This document shows positions 35,000 through 45,017 of a DNA stretch of 64,000 bases, in pieces. The first letter of the stretch is position 1. Each line of letters starts with the position of its first letter. The stretch lies in contig JADKCK010000108.1 in assembly GCA_016718845.1 (NCBI GenBank), positions 14,826 to 78,825 of the forward strand. The letters are read 5' to 3'. The DNA is from Sphingobacteriales bacterium (lineage in GTDB: Bacteria; Bacteroidota; Bacteroidia; Chitinophagales; UBA2359). A program made the translations under genes and the position numbers. The notes beneath the pieces were generated by a model, which ran no database searches, had not been told where the DNA came from, and saw nothing but the letters and a program-made list of their open reading frames with translations.

Positions 35000-36939
35000 T
35001 TATCTTGTAATAGTTGTGCCGAGTAGTTTACACAGCTGCATTTGCAATTGCATGTATTGTATGTGTTTTGTTTGCAAATCGTTTAGTGTTTCAATATCGT
35101 CGTTATGTGTATTTTTTAGTTGAGCAAAATTATCTTCCATCATTTTTATTACATGATAAAGTTTGTAGCGATTAAGTAGGTTCATCATTTCTTTTTTGAA
35201 TTTGTCGCGTTTGGTTGGCACAAAAATTTCTTTTTCTTTCCAGCGGTCGCTAATGGTGTGTGGTGTTGCCAATATGTTTACGGTGGTGGTAGCTAATTGT
35301 GTGTCGTTGGGGTAGTTAATAAAAAAGTCGGATTCGGGTACCAATCCGTTTTCTAATTGTTGGCGATAAAGAGCAATTATTTTTTGGTAGTTGGGGTTAT
35401 TAAAAGGCAGGTTTCGGTTTCGTGGATAAGGTATACGGCTAACAACACATCATCAATATATATCATCGAGCCAAACTCTAAAAGTACGTTTAGCAATTCT
35501 TTTTCGTAAATTTCGCAGCTTGTTACTACTTCTTGTACCTTTATGGGTTGCAGTCGGTTGCCTGCGGGGTTGGTTAAATAATCTAACTGTTCGTTTGTTA
35601 AAGTATTTTGTTGTTCGTTATGGTCTTGCGGTCGGTGTTTTTTGAGGCGCATTTTGTTCACCTCGTTGATAAGCAGTTGTTGGTCTATTTGTAGTAGTTC
35701 GGCGCATTTTTGCAGATACAGTTGTCGTTTTATGTTGTCGGGTATAACGGCAACAGTGGCAACAATGTTACGGATAAGGTCGGTTCGTTTTACGGGGTCG
35801 TCGCCTACCTCTTTAATAAGCAGGTCGGCTTTAAACAATACAAAATCTTTGGCATTGGAGTGTATATATTGTTCGAAAGCTGTTTTGCCTACTTTTCGGA
35901 TATACGAGTCGGGGTCTTCGGGCATAGGCAGCAGCACTATTTTTACGTTCATGTCCTCTTCCAATACCAAATCTATACCGCGCAGGGCTGCCTTAATACC
36001 TGCCGCGTCGCCATCGTACAAAATGGTGATATTGGGGGTATATCGTCTAATCAATCGTATTTGTTCGATGGTTAAGGAGGTACCTGCCGAAGCGACTACA
36101 TTTTCGATGCCGCCTTGCACCAACGAAATAACATCGGTATAACCCTCTACTAATAAGCATTCGTTGTGTTGTGCGATGCTTTTTTTTGCCAGATGCATAC
36201 CGTATAATACCTTACTTTTGTGGTAAATTTCGGTTTCGGGCGAGTTGATGTATTTGGGTTTTTTGGGGTCTTTCGATAGTGTTCGACCGGCAAAGGCTAC
36301 TACTTTACCATTGGCATCGTGGATAGCAAACTGCACACGGCTGCGAAAAAAGGCAAATTTACGTCCGTCTTTTTCTGCCACCAAGCCCAATTGTTGTAAC
36401 AAATCGAGGCTGTAACCGCTTGTTTGTGCAACGGTCAGTAGGTCGTCCCACGAATCGAGGGCATAGCCCAATTCAAATTTTCGAACAATATCTTCGCTAA
36501 ATCCGCGCTCTTTAAAATAGCTCAAGCCAATGCTTCGTCCTTCTTGGTTATCAAACAGTTGATGCGAGAAATAATTGGCAACAAATTTGGCGGCAATCAA
36601 TAAACCTTCGCGATTTTGCTGAGCAAGGCGGTCGGCGGGTGTAATTTCTATTTCTTCTACCTCTATGTTATAGCGTCGCCCAACAAATTTTATGGCTTCG
36701 GGATAGCTTAGGTGTTCGTTTTCCATCACAAATTTCACAACGTTGCCAGCCGCACCACAGCCAAAGCATTTGTAGATGCCTTTAGCGGGTGATACGGTAA
36801 ACGAAGGTGTTTTTTCGTCGTGAAACGGACAGCGCCCCAAATAGTTGGCACCTCGTTTTTTTAGCTGCACTACATCGCCAATAACCTCTTCGATGCGGGC
36901 AACGTCTAATATTTGTGCTAATATTTTTTCGGGTATCAT
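35000..36939 (-). CDS. dnaG: DNA primase, frameshifted near the C-terminus
   Basis: Makes RNA primers at the replication fork. Start MIPEKILAQILDVARIEEVIG; the zinc finger is CPFHDEKTPSF then YKCFGCGAAG; the RNA polymerase core includes LGYALDSWDDL; the TOPRIM metal sites are LVEGYTDVISL and ILYDGDAAGIKA. The frame breaks at about 35400: TGCCTTTTAATAAC needs one more T to read CLFNNPNYQKI, after which a second frame runs to 35000 (SDRWKEKEIFVPTKRDKFKK), the helicase-binding domain. Corrected length about 646. The gene is essential, so the break is almost certainly a sequence error. Confidence 0.93.
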
Positions 36940-36956
36940 AATTTGTTTGACTTGTT

Positions 36957-37060
36957 GTTGGCTGCTGGCTTTTGGCTGTCGGCTGTTCGCTTTGGGCTGC
37001 GGATAGCTAAGTGTGTAAAAAAGCTTGAAATTTGTAGCCGACAGCCTGAAGTCCGAACAT
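36957..37060. repeat. GGCTTTTGGCTG-family interspersed repeat
   Basis: CTGCTGGCTTTTGGCTGTCGG on the left faces AGCCGACAGCCTGAAGTCCG on the right. It lies just upstream of dnaG, between it and the rpsT terminator. Confidence 0.6.
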
Positions 37061-37077
37061 TGTGTAAAAAAACAAAA

Positions 37078-37118
37078 ATAGCGGTTAAGAATCAACCAAA
37101 TGTATTCTTAACCGCTAT
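37078..37118 (-). terminator. Rho-independent terminator of rpsT
   Basis: ATAGCGGTTAAGAAT pairs perfectly with ATTCTTAACCGCTAT; on the minus strand it is followed by TTTTTG. Confidence 0.9.
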
Positions 37119-37150
37119 AATCTATTGACATTGCAAAAGGGTATGTTGTT

Positions 37151-37409
37151 TTACGATGCCAATTTGTTGATGTGTTTCATCAATTTTGACTTCAAGTTAG
37201 ATGCCTTGTTTTTGTGAATCATGTTGCGTTTTGCCAATTTATCAATCATGCTTACTACACCTGGCAATTTTTTCGGTTGCTTCGGTAGCATCGTGAAGGT
37301 GGCGTAATGCGCGGATTGCGTTACGAGCTGTTTTTTTGTAGTAGCGATTGTGTGTGCGGCGTTTTTCGGATTGTAAAATGCGTTTTTTAGCCGATTTGTG
37401 ATGTGCCAT
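37151..37409 (-). CDS. rpsT: 30S ribosomal protein S20, frameshifted
   Basis: S20 binds 16S rRNA early in 30S assembly. Start MAHHKSAKKRILQSEKRRTH, then YYKKTARNAIRALRHLH. The frame fails in a run of six T (37268-37273); removing one base restores EKLPGVVSMIDKLAKRN and the tail KASNLKSKLMKHINKLAS with stop at 37151. The corrected length is 85 residues, the family norm. Promoter and terminator are both in place. Since this is normally a single essential gene, the extra base is best read as an assembly error. Confidence 0.93.
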
Positions 37410-37455
37410 ATTAGGTCAGTATTTTTTATTTTTGTTGTTACTTTTTTACGAACCG

Positions 37456-37463
37456 CAAAGGTA
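37456..37463 (-). promoter_or_regulatory. -7 promoter box TACCTTTG of rpsT
   Basis: The complement of CAAAGGTA lies 46 bases before the S20 start codon. Confidence 0.75.
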
Positions 37464-37795
37464 CGGCTTTTTATTTAATTGCTATAGCTTTTGGGTAATT
37501 TTTTTTTTGCAAGTTTGCTATACCGCCGATTTAGTTATTAGTTATTTGCTTTTTAAGGCTTAAATAGCTATTTATACACACAATACAACATACTATTTGC
37601 CTTCAAATTCAAAGAGGAAAATTATTATATTTTTTAAATATTATTTAAGTTATCATTTGGGGATTTAATTTTGTTTTTTCAAACTATCGCTTAAATTTAC
37701 GTGACTTTTAAATGATAAAACTGTCTTAAAAATACACAACAAAAAAAATCATTGATTACGTTTAAAAATCTTTTACTAAGTTTAAAAAAAATACC
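37464..37795. other. Intergenic, rpsT-mscS
   Basis: A/T-rich DNA between divergent genes. No repeat, hairpin or gene was found beyond the rpsT promoter. Confidence 0.5.
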
Positions 37796-38596
37796 ATGCA
37801 ATTTAATTTAGAAAATTTACAAGCATTAATTGTGCAATACGGCACACAAATTATCGGAGCCTTATTGGTTTTGGTTATCGGTTGGTGGATTATTGGCGGC
37901 ATTGCCCGTAGCGTCAACAAAGTATTAACGGCACGCAACATTGACGCCACTTTGCGTCCGTTTTTGGTATCTATGTTAGAGGCAGCCATGAAAGCCATGT
38001 TGGTCATTTCGGCGGCGGGTATTTTGGGTATACAAACCACCTCGTTTGTGGCTATTTTGGGTGCTGCCGGTTTGGCAGTTGGTTTGGCATTACAAGGCAG
38101 TTTGGCTAACTTTGCGGGTGGTGTGTTAATTCTTATTTTTAAACCCTTTAAATTGGGCGATTATATTATTTCGCAAGGTTTTGAAGGTTTTGTTGACGAA
38201 TTACAGATTTTTACCACCACATTACGCACACACGACGGTAAAAAAATTATTTTACCTAATGGCCCATTATCAAACAATGCCATGACCAATGTTACGGCGC
38301 GTGGTAGCTTGCGTGTTACTACGCCTGCTGCTATTGCCAATATTGCCGATTTAGATACTGCTCGTCAGGCAATGATGAGTGCCGCCTTATCCGACCCACG
38401 AGTGTTGCGCGACCCTGCCCCCATAGTATTGGTAAGTGGCTTACGCGATAACGGTTGCGACCTTATCATGAACACTTGGTGCAACGCCGCCGATGCCATT
38501 GATGTTGGTTTTGCCATGACCGAAGGCGTTAAAAAAGCGATAGATCATAAGGGCATTGCTGGTCCAATTCAAGAACGCCACATTATTAGTAAATAA
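37796..38596 (+). CDS. mscS: Small-conductance mechanosensitive channel
   Basis: Opens under membrane tension to release solutes on osmotic downshock. The 266-residue protein starts MQFNLENLQALIVQYG; helix 1 is IIGALLVLVIGWWIIGGI; the pore helix 3 is VAILGAAGLAVGLALQGSLANFAGG, with Ala/Gly packing; then the beta domain (FKLGDYIISQGFEGFVDEL, ILPNGPLSNNAMTNVTARG). The length and order match E. coli MscS. Intact. Confidence 0.93.
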   Translation: MQFNLENLQALIVQYGTQIIGALLVLVIGWWIIGGIARSVNKVLTARNIDATLRPFLVSMLEAAMKAMLVISAAGILGIQTTSFVAILGAAGLAVGLALQGSLANFAGGVLILIFKPFKLGDYIISQGFEGFVDELQIFTTTLRTHDGKKIILPNGPLSNNAMTNVTARGSLRVTTPAAIANIADLDTARQAMMSAALSDPRVLRDPAPIVLVSGLRDNGCDLIMNTWCNAADAIDVGFAMTEGVKKAIDHKGIAGPIQERHIISK

Positions 38597-38620
38597 AAAT
38601 ACAATACCTAAATACAGCAG

Positions 38621-38652
38621 AAAGACTCCTCTAAATTTAGAGGAGTTTTTTT
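38621..38652 (+). terminator. Rho-independent terminator of mscS
   Basis: ACTCCTCTAAA pairs perfectly with TTTAGAGGAGT and is followed by a T-run. Confidence 0.95.
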
Positions 38653-38661
38653 ATAAAAAAT

Positions 38662-38700
38662 AAAACGCTCCAAATCCTCGTTAAGGTTTGAAGCGTTTTT
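38662..38700 (-). terminator. Rho-independent terminator of tRNA-Leu
   Basis: AAAACGCTCCAAA pairs with TTTGAAGCGTTTT (one mismatch). On the minus strand it lies 20 bases after the tRNA. Confidence 0.8.
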
Positions 38701-38720
38701 GTTATACGTTTTGTGGCGTG

Positions 38721-38804
38721 TGCCTAGGACAAGACTCGAACTTGCACAGGATTGCTCCCACTACCCCCTCAAAGTAGCATGTCTACCAATTTCACCACCT
38801 AGGC
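38721..38804 (-). tRNA. tRNA-Leu (anticodon GAG)
   Basis: The acceptor stem GCCTAGG/CCTAGGC is perfect. The D region has GGTGAAATTGGTAGACA, the anticodon arm CTACT-TTGAGGG-GGTAG shows GAG, a variable arm follows, and the T arm contains GTTCGAGTC. 84 bases including discriminator A; CCA is not encoded. Confidence 0.93.
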
Positions 38805-38820
38805 TTTTAGGTTGCGGGTG

Positions 38821-38851
38821 CAAAGGTACGACTTTTTGGGTTAATTGCAAA
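38821..38851 (-). promoter_or_regulatory. Promoter TTTG-N19-TACCTTTG of tRNA-Leu
   Basis: The complement of CAAAGGTA (38821-38828) with CAAA at 38848-38851 gives TTTG-N19-TACCTTTG, the best-formed promoter in the window, 16 bases before the tRNA. Confidence 0.85.
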
Positions 38852-39076
38852 TTTTTAGGGATTTTTTTGTAGCATTTTAGCTCAAAATATTTACTTGTTA
38901 AGATACCAAACGCTTTTTATCTTCGTTTCTTTAAAAAAAAGGCTGTTTTATGTGTTTACTATGCCAAAAATAGCTATTTTTGCTTGTCGAAATCGTGCAA
39001 TACCTTTTTACCTTAAAAAACTTACCCTACAATAAGTTGTAAACTTAAACAAATCACAATTAATACAATTAATTAT

Positions 39077-42000
39077 ATGCTTATTTCCATTTTTAAATAT
39101 TACCTTACATTTGTTTTTATTTGTTGTTTTTTCACACCGGTGCTTTATGCGCAACAAACACTTGTTTATACCGACATAAACAGCCAGTATAAAGCTGCCA
39201 CCGAATATTACGAATTGGGCAACTATTCGTTGGCACAATACCATTTTGAGCAGTTGATTCATAAAAATCCAGATGTACTATCCGAGTTGCAACATACAAG
39301 CCCAATATTATAAGGCTATGTGCCCAACACCTTGTACAGCCCGATGCCGAAACCCTATTTGCCCGCTTTATTGACCAAAAATGGGTAGCGAATTAACAGG
39401 CATGGCTTATTTTCAGTTAGGTAAAATTTATTTCGAGAAAAATGCGTATAAAGATGCTATGAGTTGCTTTGAAAAAACCGAACCAAACAACTTAGCCAGC
39501 AACGAACGAGACGATTATTATTTTCAGTATGGATATAGCAACTTTGTGAGCAAAAAATTTGACGATGCCCAGCGCCTACTCTCAAAAGCAGCTAACAACT
39601 ACGATAGCAAATATTACGAAGATGCTAACTATTATTATGGTGTGGTGGCTTATTTCAAAAAAGATTACAGCAAAGCTTTAGATGCGTTTAAACGAGTAGA
39701 AAAAAACCAAAAATACGCATCGGCTATGCCTTATTATATTACGTTGATTTATTTTACCCAAAAAAAATCGGACGAATTGCTGACGTATGCCGTACCGAAA
39801 GCTAAATTATCGAACCTAAAATACCAAAAAGAAATTAACATGATTATTGGGCAAACGTATTTTAACCAAAAAAAATACCAAGAAGCCCTACCTTATTTAG
39901 ATTATTATGTAAAAGAATCGAGCAAGGTGCGCAAAGAAGATTTGTATCAGTTGGGCTACACACAATATCAATTGGGTAAAAACGACGATGCCATCAAAAA
40001 TTTTGTAGAACTTAACTCACTAACCGACTCGATTGGGCAAAATGCCATGTATCACCTTGCCGATGCGTATCTAAAAACCAAAGACAAAGCAAAAGCCAAT
40101 GCCGCATTTGAAGCTGCCGCAAGAATAGATTACGACAAAACGATTCAAGAAATTTCGTTGCTCAACAGTGCCAAATTGTCTTACGAACTAGGTTTAAATA
40201 GCGCTGCCATTAGCAAATTGCAATCCTATATTACTAAATATCCCACATCGCCGCGCATAAACGAGGCACGTGGTGTGTTGGGTAGTATTTTTGAAACTAG
40301 CCGCAACTACAAAGATGCCATTGAACTGCTCGAAAACATACCTAACAAAGATGCACAATTACAACGCACTTATCAGCGTGTAACTTTTTATAGAGGTTTA
40401 GAAATGTATCAAGACCGCCGCAATACCGATGCCTTGGCTTTGCTAAACAAATCGCTACAAAACCCACTTGATGCCTCGATTGCTGCACAAAGCTACTTCT
40501 GGCAAGGCGATATTTATTACAAAGAGGGTAATTACACCAATAGTTTTAATGCTATGCAATCGTTTTTGGGCAGGGCAAACTCGTTGAGGCAACCGATAAA
40601 GTATCGTCGGCAACGGCTAACTATACTATAGGATATACGCTATTTAAACAAGGCGAGTACAAAAATGCCTTACCTTAGTTTGAGAGTGTAGAACAGCTAT
40701 TGGGCGGAAAACCTAAATTATTAGATGCCCGAACGGTGTCTTCGCAGGTGTATCCCGATGCCATTGGGCGCGCAGGCGATTGCTATTTTATGCAAAAAAA
40801 CTACGCAAAAGCAACCGATAAATACGACATGATTGTAAAATATGCCTTGCGCGGAGCCGATTATGCCTATTATCAAAAAGGTATATTGGCAGGTTTGCAG
40901 GCAAAACCAGCCGACAAAATTGCCAACCTAGATAAAGTAATCAAAGATTATCCCGAATCGTATTACTTAGACGATGCTTGGTATCAAAAAGCAGTTACTT
41001 ATGTGGGGCAAGAAGATTACGACAAAGCCATTAATGCACACAAAACCGTAATTGGTAAGTTTCCACAAAGCCCATACATACGCAAATCGTTGTTAAACTT
41101 AGGCTTGGTTTACTACAACACCAATAACTACGACGAAGCCTTGAACAATTATAAAGTTTTGCTACGCGATTATCCCAAATCGTCAGAAGCACAAGATGCT
41201 TTAGTGGGCATAAAAGATGTATATGTAGCCCAAGGCGATGCAGATGGATACATCAAACTAATTAAACAATACCCCGAGGTAGATTTCTCTATATCTGCCC
41301 AAGATTCGTTAACCTATCAAATTGCCGAAAATTACTACACAAAAGAAGATTGCACAAACGCAGTTACTTCGTTCGACAAATATCTAAAAGCTTTTCCGAA
41401 AGGAGCTTTTGCAGTTTATGCCCATTTTTATCGCGGACAATGCTTGTATAGCCAACAAAGTTACGCCAAATCGCGCACCGACTACGAATACGTTATCAAT
41501 CAATCAAGCAATTTATTTACCGAACAAGCCTTAGATAAAGCATCGCGTATTGCTTTACATATAGATAAGGATTACGAAAAAGCATTTAATTATAGTAAAA
41601 AACTATACGACATTGCATCGAAAAAAGACCTAAAAGTAGAGGCTTTGCGCAATTTAGTTCGGTCGTCGTATTATCTTAAAAAACAAGAAGACCTAACTAC
41701 TTACAGCGATTTGTTGCTAAAATCCGAAGGAAAAACAACCGACGACGACATAGAAATTTATTTTTATAGGGGCAGATTGGCTTACGATAAAGGTAACACC
41801 CTTGTTGCCAAACAAAACCTACAACAAGTGGCATCGCGCACAACCAACGAAATGGGCGCACAGGCAAGGTATTATCTAGCCCAAATTGCGTATCAACAAA
41901 AAGAATACGATGCCGCAAAAGCCTTGTGCCTAAAAGTAAGCAACGAAACAGCATCGCAAGAATATTGGGTTGTAAAAAGTTTTATTTTATTGTCGGATGT

Positions 42001-42196
42001 GTATGTGGCTAAAAACGATTTGTTTCAAGCCAAAGCCACCCTTAATAGTATTATTGACAACTACGAACCCGAAGACGAACTAAAAAAAGAAGCCCGCGAA
42101 AAATTAGCCAAAATTACCAAAGGCGAAATTGGCACCTCGAAATTGAAAGATGATAGCAAGAAAAAAAGCGATTATTTGGAGATGGAAGGAAATTGA
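39077..42196 (+). CDS. Large periplasmic TPR-repeat protein, frameshifted
   Basis: About 1040 residues built almost only of tetratricopeptide repeats behind a signal peptide (YYLTFVFICCFFTPVLYAQQ). Repeats such as YYELGNYSLAQYHFEQLIHKN, ELTGMAYFQLGKIYFEKNAY, YQKAVTYVGQEDYDKAINAH and LNLGLVYYNTNNYDEALNNY run the whole length; the tail is Lys-rich. Breaks lie near 39290-39380 and 40580-40600, and one in-frame TAG at 40676-40678 (ALP-stop-FESVEQ, TAT to TAG would fix it). It is usual in Bacteroidota to find such a protein next to an outer-membrane barrel gene; here the barrel gene follows after three inserted nuclease genes. The likely role is scaffolding at the envelope. Confidence 0.78.
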
Positions 42197-42303
42197 TATT
42201 TTTTTAATTTCAAACAAATAGCAATGTTGTTGATTCTGAGCAAACAACAACATTGCATAGTTTGTTTATGCCATTAGTTACTACAAATAAAAAATCCTAA
42301 CTT

Positions 42304-43214
42304 ATGCTTATAGCCAATCCAATATACGATGTAGTATTTAAATATTTATTGGAAGATTTGGAAATAGCCAAAGGCTTATTATCCGAAATACTACAAACCG
42401 AAATACTACACATTGCCGTAGAACAACAAGAAACAAGCGCCTTTAAAGAAGCATACGGTGGTATACAAATTTTACGCATGGATTTTAAAGCCGAAATAAA
42501 AACCAATACAGGTAGCAAAAAAATACTTATCGAGTTACAAAAAGGCAAATACTCTTTGGATATTATGCGCTTTCGTAAATATTTAGGCAACAATTATAGC
42601 AAACCCGATGCCGAAAATAAAGAACCCCTGCCCATCACCACCATCTATTTTTTGGGCTTTGAACTAGAAGAAAAAATACCGAACAGCGTTATAAAAGTCA
42701 ACCGACATTATTACGACGGCATAACCAATCAAGAAATTAAGGTGCACAGCAACTTCATCGAACAATTATCGCACGATAGCTATGTTATTCAAATAACTAA
42801 TTTACAACCTAATCTGCAAACACAACTCGAAGAAACTTTATCTATTTTTCAACAAAATACAAAATAAAAGGCAACAAAAAAATATTAGCCTATAACCATC
42901 CCACCACCAACAAATTACTTAAACGAATGATACGACGATTAAACAAAGCCGTAGAATCAGAAAAAATTAGAGAACAAATGGATTTAGAAGACGAATTAGA
43001 CAAACTCCTCGAAAGCAAAATTAGAGAAGCAGAGCTAATCGCCGAAAAAAACAAAGTACTCGAATCTAAACTCTTAGAAAAAGACAACATACTTGAAGAG
43101 CAAAACAAAGTGCTTGAAAAAAAAGACAACATGCTTGAAGAGCAAAACAAAGTGCTGGAAGAGCAAAAACGTATCATCGAAGAGTTACAACAAAAGCTGA
43201 AAAATAACCAATAA
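42304..43214 (+). CDS. PDDEXK-nuclease (transposase-like, Rpn/PF12784-type) with coiled-coil tail, copy 1
   Basis: Residues 1-190: MLIANPIYDVVFKYLLEDLE, then the PD-(D/E)XK core MDFKAEIKT with ILIELQKGK, the D...ExQK variant, then FRKYLGNNY and LGFELEEKIPNSVIKVN. A frameshift at about 42860 (AAAATACAAAATAA) splits off KGNKKILAYNHPTTNKLLKRM and a charged coiled coil with EEQNKVLE repeats. Total about 300 residues when joined. Families with this core are tied to transposon-like recombination or defence. This is the most complete of three tandem copies, and its coiled coil has the most repeats. Confidence 0.8.
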
Positions 43215-43226
43215 ACCAACCTTAAC

Positions 43227-44094
43227 ATGCTTATAGCCAATCCAATATACGATGTAGTATTTAAATATTTATTGGAAGATTTGGAAATAGCCAAAGGCTT
43301 ATTATCCGAAATACTACAAACCGAAATACTACACATTGCCGTAGAACAACAAGAAACAAGCACCTTTAAAGAAAGCATACGGTAGAGTAAATTTTACGCA
43401 TGGATTTTAAAGCCGAAATAAAAACCAATACAGGTAGCAAAAAATACTTATCGAGTTACAAAAAGGCAAATACTCTTTGGATATTATGCGCTTTCGTAAA
43501 TATTTAGGCAACAATTATAGCAAACCCGATGCCGAAAACAAAGAACCCCTGCCCATCACCACCATCTATTTTTTGGGCTTTGAACTCGAAGAAAAAATAC
43601 CGAACAGCGTCATAAAAGTTAATCGACATTACTACGACGGCATCACCAACCAAGAAATTCATGTGCGTAGCACCTTCATCGAACAATTATCGCACGATAG
43701 CTATGTTATTCAAATATCCAATTTACAACCCAACCTTGCAAACACAACTCGAAGAAACCCTTATCTATTTTTCAACAAAAATACAAAATAAAAGGCAACA
43801 AAAATATTAGCCTATAACCATCCCACCACCAACAAATTACTTAAACGAATGATACGACGATTAAATAAAGCCGTAGAGTCAGAAAAAATTAGAGAACAAA
43901 TGGATTTAGAAGACGAATTAGACAAATTGCTCGAAAGTAAAATTAGAGAAGCCGAGCTAATCGCCGAAAAAAACAAAGTACTCGAATCTAAACTCTTAGA
44001 AAAAGACAACATACTTGAAGAGCAAAACAAAGTGCTTGAAGAGCAAAAACGTATCATCGAAGAGTTACAACAAAAGCTGAAAAATAACCAATAA
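43227..44094 (+). CDS. PDDEXK-nuclease with coiled-coil tail, copy 2 (frameshifted)
   Basis: Nearly identical to copy 1, starting 12 bases after its stop, including the MLIANPIYDVVFKYLL start. Lesions lie at about 43375 (AAGAAAGCATACGGTAGAG), 43440, 43740 and 43800. The FRKYLGNNY to LGFELEEKIPNSVIKVN block is open (43477-43791) and the coiled coil (43849-44094) lacks one EEQNKVLE-type segment. It is probably not translated as one protein in this assembly. Confidence 0.75.
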
Positions 44095-44106
44095 ACCAAC
44101 CTTAAC

Positions 44107-44952
44107 ATGCTTATAGCCAATCCAATATACGATGTAGTATTTAAATATTTATTGGAAGATTTGGAAATAGCCAAAGGCTTACTATCCGAAATACTACAAA
44201 CCGAAATACTACACATTGCCGTAGAACAACAAGAAACAAGCGCCTTTAAAGAAGCATACGGTGGCATACAAATTTTACGCATGGATTTTAAGCCGAAATA
44301 AAAACCAATACAGGTAGCAAAAAAATACTTATCGAGTTACAAAAAGGTAAATACTCTTTGGATATTATGCGCTTTCGTAAATATTTAGGCAACAATTATA
44401 GCAAACCCGATGCCGAAAATAAAGAACCCCTGCCCATCACCACCATCTATTTTTGGGCTTTGAACTCGAAGAAAAATACCGAACAGCGTCATAAAAGTTA
44501 ACCGACATTACTACGACGGCATCACCAACCAAGAAATTCATGTGCGTAGCACCTTCATCGAACAATTATCGCACGATAGCTATGTTATTCAAATATCCAA
44601 TTTACAACCCAACCTGCAAACACAACTCGAAGAAACTTTATCTATTTTTCAACAAAAATACAAAATAAAAGGCAACAAAAAAATATTAGCCTATAACCAT
44701 CCCACCACCAACAAATTACTTAAACGAATGATACGACGATTAAATAAAGCCGTAGAGTCAGAAAAAATTAGAGAACAAATGGATTTAGAAGACGAATTAG
44801 ACAAATTGCTCGAAAGTAAAATCAGAGAAGCAGAGCTAATCGCCGAAAAAAACAAAGTACTCGAATCTAAACTCTTAGAAAAAGACAACATGCTTGAAGA
44901 GCAAAAACGTATCATCGAAGAGTTGCAGCAAAAGCTGAAAAATAAAGCATAA
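44107..44952 (+). CDS. PDDEXK-nuclease with coiled-coil tail, copy 3 (frameshifted)
   Basis: The third tandem copy starts 12 bases after copy 2 with the same sequence. Frame changes occur at about 44290 (MDFKPK instead of MDFKAEIK), 44450 and 44475; from 44542 the frame is open through the coiled coil to the stop. The coiled coil has the fewest repeats, LEKDNMLEEQKRIIEEL. It ends 65 bases before the outer-membrane protein gene. Confidence 0.75.
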
Positions 44953-45017
44953 TTCCCTTCAAATATACATAGCAAAGTACCAATATTTATAATTCATCAA
45001 CATTTACAACCTATTTC

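Noticed and set aside
35000..35344. Independent small gene after dnaG
   Set aside because: The sequence is the helicase-binding end of primase in a shifted frame; one added base joins it to dnaG.
42890..44975. Ser/Cys-rich membrane-like proteins on the minus strand of the nuclease copies
   Set aside because: They are reverse-strand shadows of the Glu/Lys coiled coil, repeated because the gene is repeated.
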